Positions 33,890 to 42,139 of a DNA stretch of 64,000 nucleotides are shown piece by piece. The first letter of the stretch is position 1, and the number at the start of each line of letters is the position of its first letter. The translations under genes were made by a program, and so were the position numbers. The notes under the pieces are model-generated. The model made no database searches, was not told where the DNA came from, and worked only from the letters and a program-made list of their open reading frames with translations. This stretch comes from an uncultured Tateyamaria sp. (GTDB taxonomy: Bacteria > Pseudomonadota > Alphaproteobacteria > Rhodobacterales > Rhodobacteraceae), in contig NZ_CANNCF010000009.1 of NCBI RefSeq assembly GCF_947503045.1, positions 1-64,000 of the forward strand. The letters are read 5' to 3'.

Positions 33890-34660
33890 ATGACCGAGAC
33901 ATTCTTTGGCGAATTCGATCTGGCAAGCCTCGCGATATGGCTGTTCTGGATCTTCTTTGCGGGGCTGATCATCTACATCCAACGCGAGAACATGCGCGAG
34001 GGGTACCCGCTGGAAGATGACGAGGGTGAAAAATCCTCTAATCCTGCGATGTGGCCCATTCCCAGCGACAAGACGTTCAAACTACCCCATGGGCGCGGCG
34101 ATGTGACCCTGCCATCGGGTCAAGCGCCCGAGAGGGATGAGATCGCCTTGAAGCGCGGCGGGCCCGGCAACGGGTATCCGCTGGAGCCCACGGGCGATCC
34201 GATGCTGGACGGTGTTGGCCCCGCGTCCTGGGCGCCACGCAAGGACTGGCCCGAGCTGGATGGCCATGGCCACCCGAAAATCATCCCGATGTCCACCAAA
34301 GACGCGTTTTCGGTCAAGGCCGGTCGTGACCCGCGCGGGTTGCCCGTGATGTCTGGCGACGGCGAAGTCGTGGGCCGCGTCACCGATATGTGGATCGACG
34401 AACCCGAGCAGATGGTGCGGTATCTGGAATACACGCTTGACCCAAAATGGGGCACCGGGAGCCGCCTTGTGCCGCTCACCATGGCCCGGATCGGGTCGGA
34501 CAAGGTCAAGGTCCGCAGCCTCTATGGCAAGCACTTCGGCACCGTCCCTCAACATGCCAGTGCCACGCAGGTCACCGTTCTCGAAGAGGACAAGATCTGT
34601 GGCTATTACGGCGGCGGCACCCTCTATGCAGACGCAAAACGCCAGGAAAGCCTGGTCTGA
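33890..34660 (+). CDS. puhA: Photosynthetic reaction centre H subunit
   Basis: A 256-residue subunit that caps the cytoplasmic side of the L-M core and helps proton delivery to the secondary quinone. One N-terminal membrane helix (residues 12-31, LASLAIWLFWIFFAGLIIYI) is followed by YIQRENMREGYPLE, then the cytoplasmic PRC-barrel domain with GRVTDMWIDEPEQMVRYLE. An AGGAAAGGA ribosome-binding site precedes the ATG. It heads the puhABC group. Confidence 0.97.
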   Translation: MTETFFGEFDLASLAIWLFWIFFAGLIIYIQRENMREGYPLEDDEGEKSSNPAMWPIPSDKTFKLPHGRGDVTLPSGQAPERDEIALKRGGPGNGYPLEPTGDPMLDGVGPASWAPRKDWPELDGHGHPKIIPMSTKDAFSVKAGRDPRGLPVMSGDGEVVGRVTDMWIDEPEQMVRYLEYTLDPKWGTGSRLVPLTMARIGSDKVKVRSLYGKHFGTVPQHASATQVTVLEEDKICGYYGGGTLYADAKRQESLV

Positions 34661-34726
34661 AGACCTCTCACCGGGGTGGGCGCCACAGCCCGCCCTGCCC
34701 CGTCACCCATCATAAGGATGTGCGCC

Positions 34727-35359
34727 ATGCCCCATGATGATTTCGAAATCGAGCCGGTGAAAGGGCTCCCCGAACGGCCCCCGGAGGGTGAGGAGATCCT
34801 GTGGCAAGGCAGACCCTCGACCTTTGCACTGGCCCGGGAGTCGCTGAACCTCTACTGGGTTGCGTGCTATTTCGGCCTGCTGGCCGTGTGGCGGTTTGTT
34901 ACGGTTGTTGATTTGCTGCCCTTCGGGCAGGCCATTGCGGCCACCTTACCGCTGATCGTGCTGGGCGCGGTTGTGTGCGGGTTGCTTTACATTGTCGCGC
35001 TCATTCAAGCCCGCTCGACCGTCTACACCATCACCACGTCCCGCGTGGCGATGCGCATCGGAGCGGCCCTGACCCTGACGCTGAACCTGCCCTACCGCGA
35101 GGTGCGCAACGCAGCCCTCGATCTGCGCCGCGATGGCACCGGCACAATCGCGCTGGACACCGACGGCGAGACCAAGCTGAGCTATCTCGTGATCTGGCCC
35201 CATGCACGCCCCTGGCATTTCGCCGCCCCCGAGCCTGCGCTGCGCTGCATTCCGGATGCCGAACACGTGGCTGGCATTCTGGCCGAGGCCGCCGAGGCGC
35301 GTATCAACATCCCGCAAGTCGTGCGCACAGTACCTCTTGATGCGATGGCAGCGGAGTGA
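34727..35359 (+). CDS. puhB: Photosynthetic complex assembly protein PuhB
   Basis: A 210-residue inner-membrane protein required for efficient reaction-centre assembly. It has the EGEEILWQGRPS motif near the N-terminus (PH-domain-like, DUF304 type), two to three hydrophobic helices around residues 45-105 and a PHARPWHF segment. The start at 34727 is chosen because AAGGA lies 8 bp upstream; ATGs at 34718 and 34676 are also in frame. It sits between puhA and puhC, the standard order. Confidence 0.92.
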   Translation: MPHDDFEIEPVKGLPERPPEGEEILWQGRPSTFALARESLNLYWVACYFGLLAVWRFVTVVDLLPFGQAIAATLPLIVLGAVVCGLLYIVALIQARSTVYTITTSRVAMRIGAALTLTLNLPYREVRNAALDLRRDGTGTIALDTDGETKLSYLVIWPHARPWHFAAPEPALRCIPDAEHVAGILAEAAEARINIPQVVRTVPLDAMAAE

Positions 35360-35364
35360 GGGCG

Positions 35365-35841
35365 ATGTCTGACACACAAACCCATATCAGCCCCCGCATC
35401 CGCTCAAGTGATGACGAACTGGTGCCTCGCGTTCTCATTCGCGCCGTTCTGGCGCTGTTGCTGGCTGTGATGTCGCTGGTCACAATCGCCGTGCTGACGG
35501 ACCGGCCGCTGGAGAGCACGCCGCCGCAGGGGGACATCCTGACCGAACGGGCGATCTTTGTGTCCGGTGACGCCTCGGGGGCGGCACGGGTGCTGGATGC
35601 CAATGGCTCCGTTCTGGCCGACTTTCCGTCTGACAAGGGCGGCTTTGTCGCTGGCATCGAACGGGTGATCGCGCGTGAACGCCTGAAGACCGGGGCAGAC
35701 GCCGCTGCCCCTGTGTTGCTGCGCCTGCGCGCAGGCAACCGTCTGTCGATTTACGACCCCGAAACCAATTGGTCTGCCGAGCTGATGGGCTTTGGCGCCG
35801 ACAATCTCCGCACCTTCGCCAGGTTGCTGGATCAACCCTGA
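35365..35841 (+). CDS. puhC: Photosynthetic complex assembly protein PuhC
   Basis: A 158-residue protein with a single N-terminal membrane anchor (residues about 24-47) and a periplasmic domain, fitting PuhC, which promotes LH1-reaction-centre organisation. The conserved C-terminal part contains LRLRAGNRLSIYDPETNWSAELMGFG. The ATG at 35365 lies 6 bp after the puhB stop and is preceded by GGAGTGAGGG. Confidence 0.88.
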   Translation: MSDTQTHISPRIRSSDDELVPRVLIRAVLALLLAVMSLVTIAVLTDRPLESTPPQGDILTERAIFVSGDASGAARVLDANGSVLADFPSDKGGFVAGIERVIARERLKTGADAAAPVLLRLRAGNRLSIYDPETNWSAELMGFGADNLRTFARLLDQP

Positions 35842-35860
35842 CCCCAAGGAGGAAGCCACC

Positions 35861-36157
35861 ATGGGACTGCTGACAAAGGATATCGAACGTGCGCCCTGCA
35901 CGGTTGAAATCAGCCACAAATTCGAAAGCCTGCACGCGCATGTGCGATTCAACAACGGCGCCGTGATCTATCCCGGTGACGAGGTAAAGGTGCAGGGGCC
36001 TGAAATCATGGCTCCGTTTGGTGAAATCGTATCCGAAGACCGTGAGGCGATAATCTTTCGCGCCTCCGCTCTGGAACGGCTCTGGACACGCCTCACCGGC
36101 GATTTCGAAGTCATGGAACTGTGCGAATTCTCATTCTCCGAAGAGGTGACGCTATGA
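35861..36157 (+). CDS. Conserved 98-residue protein of the puh-acsF operon
   Basis: A small soluble-looking protein without membrane helix or signal peptide, encoded between puhC and acsF after a strong AAGGAGG site. I recall a comparable small ORF at this place in Rhodobacter PGCs but no established function. The sequence includes PCTVEISHKFESLHAHVRFNN and a GDEVKVQGPE turn, suggesting a compact beta-rich fold. The 4-bp overlap with acsF implies coupled translation and perhaps a role with the cyclase. Confidence 0.85.
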   Translation: MGLLTKDIERAPCTVEISHKFESLHAHVRFNNGAVIYPGDEVKVQGPEIMAPFGEIVSEDREAIIFRASALERLWTRLTGDFEVMELCEFSFSEEVTL

Positions 36158-37260
36158 ATGCTCCGGTCAAACATACCGCTGATGCCACGTCCGTCGAAGA
36201 GGGCCTGGCGATCGCCGCCGAAAACGACAAACAGTTCACGTCGGAATTTGCCACCGAAACGGCAATGCAGAACACCCTGCTGACCCCACGCTTTTACACC
36301 ACCGACTTTGACGAGATGGACGCCATCGATGTCAGCCCGGTGCGCGAGGACTGGGACAAGCTGATCGCGCAGATGGAAAGCGACCCGAACAAAGGGCATT
36401 TCAAGAAAAACGAAGACTGGGACACCGTCGATTGGGACGGGATGGAGCCGGAGCTGAAGAAGGAATTCATCGATTTTCTCATCAGTTCCTGTACCGCCGA
36501 GTTTTCGGGCTGCGTCCTTTACAAAGAGATGAAGCGCCGCGGCAACAACAAGGACATCACGCAGCTGTTCCAGCTGATGGCGCGCGACGAGGCCCGCCAC
36601 GCCGGGTTCATCAACGACGCCCTGCGCGAAGCGGGTCTGCGGGTGAACCTCGGCTTTCTGACCCAGAAAAAGAAGTACACCTACTTCCGCCCCAAGTTCA
36701 TCTACTACGCCACCTATCTCAGCGAAAAGATCGGCTATGCTCGATACATCACGATCTTCCGCCATCTTGAAGCGAACCCACAGCACCGGTTCCACCCGAT
36801 TTTCAAGTGGTTCGAGGAATGGTGCAATGACGAGTTCAGCCATGGCGAGGCCTTTGCCCTTCTGATGAAGACCGACCCCAAGCTAACGCAAGGGTTCAAC
36901 GTCTTCTGGATCAAATTCTTCCTCACGGCCGTCTATTCCACGATGTATGTGCGAGACCACCAGCGCCCGGCTTTTCATGGGGCACTTGGGGTTGATCCGG
37001 ACTGGTATGCACATGAGGTGTTCACCAAAACCTCGACCCTGACCAAGCAGATCTTTCCAATTACGCTCGATATCGAGCATCCGCGCTGGCAGCGCGGGTT
37101 GGAACGGATGCAAAAGGCCAATGCCGATATGGCCGAGGCCAAGGGGTTGAAGAAGCTCGGCGCGCAAGCGCGCGCGGTTGCGGCATTTGTGTCCCTGATC
37201 ACGATTCCGGCGAAAAAACACACGGTACCCGCCTCTGTGCGCCTGGAACCGGCATATTGA
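36154..37260 (+). CDS. acsF: Oxygen-dependent Mg-protoporphyrin IX monomethyl ester cyclase
   Basis: A 368-residue di-iron enzyme that forms ring E of bacteriochlorophyll with O2. Iron ligands fit Glu116 (TAEFSGC), Glu146 and His149 (DEARH), and a second set in EEWCNDEFSHGE (Glu221/222, Glu227, His230). It is the only cyclase gene in the window; the anaerobic radical-SAM cyclase bchE is absent, as expected for an obligately aerobic phototroph. The stop codon is the first base triplet of the hairpin array that fills the gap to puhE. Confidence 0.97.
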   Translation: MNAPVKHTADATSVEEGLAIAAENDKQFTSEFATETAMQNTLLTPRFYTTDFDEMDAIDVSPVREDWDKLIAQMESDPNKGHFKKNEDWDTVDWDGMEPELKKEFIDFLISSCTAEFSGCVLYKEMKRRGNNKDITQLFQLMARDEARHAGFINDALREAGLRVNLGFLTQKKKYTYFRPKFIYYATYLSEKIGYARYITIFRHLEANPQHRFHPIFKWFEEWCNDEFSHGEAFALLMKTDPKLTQGFNVFWIKFFLTAVYSTMYVRDHQRPAFHGALGVDPDWYAHEVFTKTSTLTKQIFPITLDIEHPRWQRGLERMQKANADMAEAKGLKKLGAQARAVAAFVSLITIPAKKHTVPASVRLEPAY

Positions 37261-37391
37261 GCCAGGCGCTCACATATCCATTTTCCGATGCGGAAAATCC
37301 ATGGAAACCCACTGGGTTTCCAACGCGTCGTTCCAAATGGGCGGTGGCGCTTTCTGCGTTAGAAAGCTGGCGGACATCGCATCGATGTCCG
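37258..37391 (+). repeat. Array of five consecutive perfect hairpins between acsF and puhE
   Basis: Five perfect stems follow one another: TGAGC/GCTCA (37258-37272, loop 5), ATTTTCCG/CGGAAAAT (37280-37298, loop ATG), TGGAAACCC/GGGTTTCCA (37302-37322, loop ACT), GCTTTCT/AGAAAGC (37349-37367, loop 5), CGGACATCG/CGATGTCCG (37371-37391, loop CAT). None has a U-tract. The first includes the acsF stop codon and the last ends 17 bp before the puhE start. Confidence 0.9.
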
Positions 37392-37408
37392 ATCTCCGGA
37401 GGGGCCGC

Positions 37409-38221
37409 ATGACCCCCTGGATCGCTGCCCTTATCGCGTTGTTCATCTGGTGGTTTTCCACCGGAACAATCCTGATGGCGGTGAAATATGCCGATCGCGC
37501 TGGCCCTCGCGCGCGGCGCAACACCACGCTGGCTGCTCTGCCGCTTGTCGCACTCGGCACCTATGGCGTCTGGTGGTCTGCCCCGCAGACCGACATTTTC
37601 GGCATCTACGTCGCCTTCCTTTCGGCCCTTGCCCTGTGGGGCTGGATCGAAATGGCATTTCTGACCGGGATCATCGCCGGACCCAACACAACCCCCCTGC
37701 CCGTCCATGTGGCCGAGTGGGAACGGTTCATCCGGGCCTGGGGTACATTGGCGTATCACGAGATGCTTTTGGGTGCGACGCTGGTTGCCCTGGGCCTTGC
37801 GCTTTGGCAGGCCCCCAACCCGTTTGCCTTTTACACGTTCGCGGTGCTGTTTTTTGCCCGTGTGTCGGCCAAGCTGAACCTGTTCTTTGGCGTGCCTCAT
37901 ATCAACATCGATTTTCTGCCTGAGGCCCTGTCGCATCTGGCCAGCCACTTCCGCATCTGCAGCCTCAACTGGTTCTTCCCGGTCTCGGTCACGGCCCTGA
38001 CATTTGCCGCCGCCTGCTGGATTGAACGGCTTTATGCGGCGGACAGCGCGGGCCATGTCACAGGCTTTGCCCTGCTGACGGCCCTCACGGTCCTTGCGGC
38101 CATCGAACATTGGGTGATGGTTCTGCCGATCCCTGACGAACGGCTCTGGCGTTGGATGCTGCCCGCGCCCAAACCCACACCAAAACAACAAGCAAACCAA
38201 GGGGGACATCATGGACTTTGA
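37409..38221 (+). CDS. puhE: Photosynthetic complex assembly protein PuhE
   Basis: A 270-residue polytopic membrane protein with about seven hydrophobic segments, matching PuhE, which modulates bacteriochlorophyll production and complex assembly. Recognisable stretches are the N-terminal [10 protein letters not shown] helix, [16 protein letters not shown], and [24 protein letters not shown]. The start at 37409 follows GGAGG at 37397-37402; the frame continues upstream through the hairpin array but that part is not conserved-looking. Its end overlaps hemA by 11 bp. Confidence 0.92.
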   Translation: MTPWIAALIALFIWWFSTGTILMAVKYADRAGPRARRNTTLAALPLVALGTYGVWWSAPQTDIFGIYVAFLSALALWGWIEMAFLTGIIAGPNTTPLPVHVAEWERFIRAWGTLAYHEMLLGATLVALGLALWQAPNPFAFYTFAVLFFARVSAKLNLFFGVPHINIDFLPEALSHLASHFRICSLNWFFPVSVTALTFAAACWIERLYAADSAGHVTGFALLTALTVLAAIEHWVMVLPIPDERLWRWMLPAPKPTPKQQANQGGHHGL

Positions 38222-39425
38222 TGTATTGTTCCAATCTCAGATCGACGCGCTGAAAGAGGAAGGCAATTACCGCATCTTTGCCGAACTGGAGCGCAAGGCC
38301 GGGGCGTTTCCAAAGGCCAAGTGCCATGACGACGATACCCCTGACGAGGTGACGGTCTGGTGTTCGAATGACTATCTGGGCATGGGCCAGCACGAAAGCG
38401 TCACCAGAGCGATGAAAGACGCGGTGGACCTTTACGGTGCGGGTGCAGGCGGCACGCGCAACATCAGCGGCACCAACCACGCCCACAAGCTGCTGGAGGC
38501 CGAACTGGCCGACCTGCACGGCAAGGAACAGGCGCTACTGTTCACCTCTGGCTATGTGTCGAACTGGGCTGCCCTCAGCACGCTGGGCGCGCGTCTGCCC
38601 GATGCAGTGATCCTGTCGGACGAGCTGAACCACGCTTCCATGATCGAAGGGATCCGCCATTCCCGCGCCAACAAGGTCATCTGGCGTCACAACGACCCCG
38701 AGGACCTCGATCGCAAACTATCGGCCCTGCCCGCCAATGCCCCCAAGATCGTGGCATTTGAATCCGTCTATTCCATGGATGGCGACATCTGCCCGATGAA
38801 AGAGATTGTCGAAGTGGCCGAGAAACACGGCGCGATGACCTATCTGGACGAAGTACACGCCGTTGGCCTTTACGGCCCCCGTGGTGGCGGCATTTCCGAG
38901 CGTGAGGGCCTCGCTGACCGGATCACCCTGATCGAGGGCACCCTTGGCAAGGCTTACGGCGTTGTAGGCGGCTATATCACGGGCTCTGAGGCGATGTGCG
39001 ACTTCATTCGCTCGTTCTCCTCCGGGTTCATCTTTACCACCGCCCTGCCCCCCGCTGTGGCGGCGGCGGCACGCACCTCTATCCAGCACCTCAAGCAGTC
39101 CGATCAGGAACGCATCCTGCAACGTGAACGGGTCGCGTACCTGCGCAAGCGCCTCGATCAAGAGGGCATCCCGCATCTCGACAATCCATCACACATCATC
39201 CCGGTGATGATCAAGGACCCGGTCAAATGCCGGATGCTGTCGGACTACCTCATGCAGCGTTACGGCATCTATGTGCAGCCCATCAACTACCCCACTGTGC
39301 CCAAGGGCACGGAACGGTTGCGCTTTACCCCGTCGCCGCTGCACAGCGTCGAGGACATCGAACATCTGGTCTTTGCGCTCAAGGATCTGTGGAAACAATG
39401 TGCCATCAGCCACGCAGTGGCGTGA
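38211..39425 (+). CDS. hemA: 5-aminolevulinate synthase
   Basis: A 404-residue PLP-dependent enzyme that condenses glycine and succinyl-CoA to 5-aminolevulinate, the first step of tetrapyrrole synthesis in alphaproteobacteria. The substrate-binding [13 protein letters not shown] segment, the [15 protein letters not shown] strand and the PLP lysine in [12 protein letters not shown] are all present. It overlaps the end of puhE by 11 bp and follows a GGGGGA site. Placing ALA synthesis in the PGC ties precursor supply to pigment demand. Confidence 0.97.
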   Translation: MDFDVLFQSQIDALKEEGNYRIFAELERKAGAFPKAKCHDDDTPDEVTVWCSNDYLGMGQHESVTRAMKDAVDLYGAGAGGTRNISGTNHAHKLLEAELADLHGKEQALLFTSGYVSNWAALSTLGARLPDAVILSDELNHASMIEGIRHSRANKVIWRHNDPEDLDRKLSALPANAPKIVAFESVYSMDGDICPMKEIVEVAEKHGAMTYLDEVHAVGLYGPRGGGISEREGLADRITLIEGTLGKAYGVVGGYITGSEAMCDFIRSFSSGFIFTTALPPAVAAAARTSIQHLKQSDQERILQRERVAYLRKRLDQEGIPHLDNPSHIIPVMIKDPVKCRMLSDYLMQRYGIYVQPINYPTVPKGTERLRFTPSPLHSVEDIEHLVFALKDLWKQCAISHAVA

Positions 39426-39536
39426 CCCTGAGGCCATCACAATTCGTGCCGATCCGGGGATCAAATCAAAGTTACTGTTGACTTGATCCGCAGATCGCTA
39501 CGTTCATGTGCAAGAACACAAGTAAAGGAGACATAC

Positions 39537-39983
39537 ATGTTCCGTACTCTGACACTCCTGGCTGCGACAACGCTCGCCCTGCCCGCCTTCGCCGATGGCC
39601 ACGCCGCATCCGGTGACGCAGAAGCCGGTGAAAAGGCGTTCCGCCAGTGCATTTCCTGCCACATCGTCGCAAACGAAGACGGTGATGTCCTTGCCGGGAA
39701 GAATGCCAAGACCGGGCCAAACCTTTACGGCATCATTGGCAACCAGTTCGGAACCGTCGAAGGGTTTCGCTATTCCGACATCAACCAGCTGGCCTCAAGC
39801 ATGGAAGACGTCGTTGTGACCGAAGAAGTGTTTGTCGCCTATGTACAGGATCCAACCGCATATTTGCGCGAAGTGACCGGCGACAAGGGCCGCAGCAAGA
39901 TGACCTTCAAGGTGCGCAAGGAAGAAGACGCGATCAACCTCTACGCCTACCTCGCGTCCCTGTCTCCAGCGGAAACAAACTGA
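39537..39983 (+). CDS. cycA: Cytochrome c2
   Basis: A 148-residue periplasmic c-type cytochrome that carries electrons from the bc1 complex to the oxidised reaction centre. A signal peptide (about residues 1-20, ending AFA-D) precedes the heme motif CISCH (residues 38-42); the axial methionine fits Met122 in SKMTFKV. The KNAKTGPNLYGI stretch is typical of Rhodobacter cytochrome c2. An AAAGGAG site lies 7 bp upstream, and a strong terminator follows, so it closes the puh-hemA transcription unit. Confidence 0.93.
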   Translation: MFRTLTLLAATTLALPAFADGHAASGDAEAGEKAFRQCISCHIVANEDGDVLAGKNAKTGPNLYGIIGNQFGTVEGFRYSDINQLASSMEDVVVTEEVFVAYVQDPTAYLREVTGDKGRSKMTFKVRKEEDAINLYAYLASLSPAETN

Positions 39984-40013
39984 TCCCTCGACCGCAAATA
40001 CAGCTTTGACAAG

Positions 40014-40046
40014 ACCGCCTCCGGATCCTTCCGGTGGCGGTTTTTT
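40014..40046 (+). terminator. Rho-independent terminator after cycA
   Basis: ACCGCC-T-CCGG pairs with CCGG-T-GGCGGT around a 6-nt loop, followed directly by TTTTTT. It is the clearest intrinsic terminator in the window and isolates the puh-hemA-cycA unit from the genes to its right. Confidence 0.9.
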
Positions 40047-40157
40047 CTTGCGCACCCTGTTGCTGGATCAGTGCCAGTCTTTACAAAGTCTTTACTCTGC
40101 ACTGCCACTCCTCGCGTATCCTGTCCTTGCGATGAACGATTCGGAAAGCCTCAAGTT

Positions 40158-40922
40158 ATGACACACGCCTTGCAGATCCACGTAAACCTGCGTCGTATCG
40201 TCCTTGCTGCAACTGCAGCCCTCGCGATCTTCGCCGCACTATCGCAACCTGCCAAGGCGCAGCAGAATGACGACACCGATTGCGTCGTAGCCGCCCATTA
40301 TCCGCCCTACATCATAGGCAACACGCCCACCAACGCTGGAATTTCAATCGATATCATGCGCGCGGCGGCTGCGCGGGCGGGACGCACGATCCGCTTTGAA
40401 ATAATGCCGTTCAAGCGCACGCTTCATGTGTTGGCAACGGATGCGACCTGTATGATGCCGGTCCTCTATCGCAATAAAACGCGCGAACCACTGTATCGTT
40501 GGATTGCAGCTTACGATGCCACTGAATTGCACTTTTTGACGGTGGGTGCACCGGTCAACACGATCGAGGAAGGGAGGCAATTGGGCAGCATCGGCGTCGA
40601 AATCAGCGCTTCCGCCTATCAATTGCTTTCGGGGCTGGGATTTGAAAACCTCGTCGAAATCGCCAACCCCTTGTCATCGGCGCGGATGCTTCATGCCGGT
40701 CGAATTGATGCGTGGGCGCAGTCCTCCAAGGCAGCAACAGGCGTATGGAACGGTTTAGGGCTGGAACCACCCTTGCAGGCGGGTGATCCGATTTATGCCG
40801 TTCCGGTTTACGTTGTGGCGGGTCTTGGCTTTCCGGACGAGTTGGCCGAAATCTACAAGACTGCAATTGAAAGCCTGGTTGCCGACGGAACAGCCGCGCG
40901 CATCATTTCCAGTTACGAATGA
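40158..40922 (+). CDS. Periplasmic substrate-binding protein, SBP_bac_3 family (orphan)
   Basis: A 254-residue secreted protein with a signal peptide (hydrophobic core LAATAALAIFAAL, cleavage near AKAQQ) and a type-3 periplasmic binding fold. Features include YPPYIIGN near the mature N-terminus and a GISIDIMRAAAARAGRTIRFEIMPFKR stretch. No permease or ATPase gene is adjacent, so it may serve a sensory or standalone role. It sits between the cycA terminator and the replication module. The start at 40158 begins the signal peptide; an upstream ATG at 40071 lies next to the terminator. Confidence 0.8.
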   Translation: MTHALQIHVNLRRIVLAATAALAIFAALSQPAKAQQNDDTDCVVAAHYPPYIIGNTPTNAGISIDIMRAAAARAGRTIRFEIMPFKRTLHVLATDATCMMPVLYRNKTREPLYRWIAAYDATELHFLTVGAPVNTIEEGRQLGSIGVEISASAYQLLSGLGFENLVEIANPLSSARMLHAGRIDAWAQSSKAATGVWNGLGLEPPLQAGDPIYAVPVYVVAGLGFPDELAEIYKTAIESLVADGTAARIISSYE

Positions 40923-40969
40923 CCTTGTAGGACCTGTCGCCTTGTCCGCAGAGCAGTTCACGCGCCTGC

Positions 40970-41647
40970 TCACATGATAATCCGCACTTCCGTGACATCA
41001 CTGTCCACGTCACGACATGCCGCCAGTATCCGCTTTTCCAAATGAGTCTGGACATAAGCCCCATGAAAGCGGGACGGCGCGCGCAGTGTCAAATGCCCCC
41101 CTGCCCGCTCAACACGGACCAGACCGGCGATCCAGCTTGCATAGAGGCCGGGATCATCCGTGTGCAACATCGCGCGTGCAAGGGCCCATTCCGTCCCTGA
41201 GGACACATCCGGGGCCTCCACGTGTCCTTTGATCGGCATTGGTACCACCTTGGGCTCTTCATCGTGCCCCATGCGCAATTCAAAATCAGGCCCGACTGCG
41301 GGCCATTGATCTGATGTGTCCCGCAACATCCTGTCCAGATCGAGGCCATGCTTGGCCACCCTGCCCCGCGCGCCTTGGCGTTTGACCACCAGCCAACCGC
41401 GGGCGCGCCATTGGGCCATCTCGCGCTTTACCGTGCGTTCATCAACCGACCACAGCCGCGCAATTTCGCGTTGACCCACCATCAACTCGTCGCGCGCCCA
41501 ATTGTAGCGCGCCGTGATCAACGTGATCAGCCGCAACACGCGCCGTTGATCGTGTTTGCCTTGCGCAAGCGCGTACGCGCCCAAAGCTGTAATGATGTCA
41601 TATTTGCGCGCAGAAGCGCGTTGGCCGACCGGCCTTAGCGTTTGCAT
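40970..41647 (-). CDS. DnaA-like plasmid replication initiator
   Basis: A 225-residue protein with a winged-helix-like N-terminal part (residues about 56-90, with VDERTVKREMAQWRARGWLVV) and a C-terminal part that resembles the N-terminal domain of chromosomal DnaA (residues 152-214, ending APSRFHGAYVQTHLEKRI). No AAA+ module is present. This fits the DnaA-like replicases reported on Roseobacter-group plasmids. The start at 41647 has GAGGG upstream; ATG 41740 and GTG 41761 are also in frame. It is divergent from parAB across the candidate origin. Confidence 0.8.
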   Translation of the reverse strand: MQTLRPVGQRASARKYDIITALGAYALAQGKHDQRRVLRLITLITARYNWARDELMVGQREIARLWSVDERTVKREMAQWRARGWLVVKRQGARGRVAKHGLDLDRMLRDTSDQWPAVGPDFELRMGHDEEPKVVPMPIKGHVEAPDVSSGTEWALARAMLHTDDPGLYASWIAGLVRVERAGGHLTLRAPSRFHGAYVQTHLEKRILAACRDVDSDVTEVRIIM

Positions 41648-41761
41648 GACTGCCCTCATTTTGCTGTAACGCCCGGATCGTCGTCCGGTTTCACCTGCCA
41701 GCGGTCGGGTTACCCCACGGTTCTCGCCGCTTTTCCGCATCTCGTCCTGATTTGCGTCCAC

Positions 41762-42139
41762 ATCTGCGATTCTGTCAAGTGTGGATGTTCAGATCAACAC
41801 GGATGCACCTAATCTAAATTGAAAAATTCAGGTTAATTGGTATTGGGGGACATCCTGAGTGTCCCCTATTTGGCAGCGTCTGTCACCCTATTGGTGGCGC
41901 TGCAATAACTTCTGTCCCCAATATATCGCGCGGTCTTCAAGAATTTCGTTCAAACGGCAATCGCATAAGAATCAACAACCAGCCAACGCCCTGGACGCCC
42001 ACGGCGATGTTTCGAAACACGTTATTCCCCTTTTGCATTTTTTGCAAAACAGGCGTAAATGGAAATCAGAGCAGAATTAGCGTCCATACGTTGGGCATCC
42101 AAGGACTGTCCCCACGGGGACGCGCAATACAGGCCAGAC
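41762..42139. other. Candidate replication origin between initiator and parAB
   Basis: This 378-bp gene-free gap holds an AT-rich stretch (41810-41840), an everted repeat GGGGACA-N7-TGTCCCC (41846-41866), a lone half-site TGTCCCC (41913-41919), a TTTTGCA-TTTTT-TGCAAAA hairpin (42031-42049) and a near-perfect parS-like palindrome (42107-42122). GTGTGGATG and ACACGGATG repeats lie near the initiator start. The position between a DnaA-like gene and parAB fits a plasmid origin; no experimental mark is visible in sequence alone. Confidence 0.6.
42107..42122. repeat. parS-like palindrome upstream of parA
   Basis: TGTCCCCACGGGGACG differs from the 16-bp palindrome TGTCCCCGCGGGGACA at two positions. 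It lies 17 bp before the parA ATG, where ParB binding could also autoregulate parAB. Confidence 0.65.

Noticed and set aside
39437-39500. FnrL-type site (TTGAT-N4-ATCAA) before cycA
   Set aside because: Fragments such as GGATCAA and TTGATCC occur, but no arrangement fits both arms with the required spacing.
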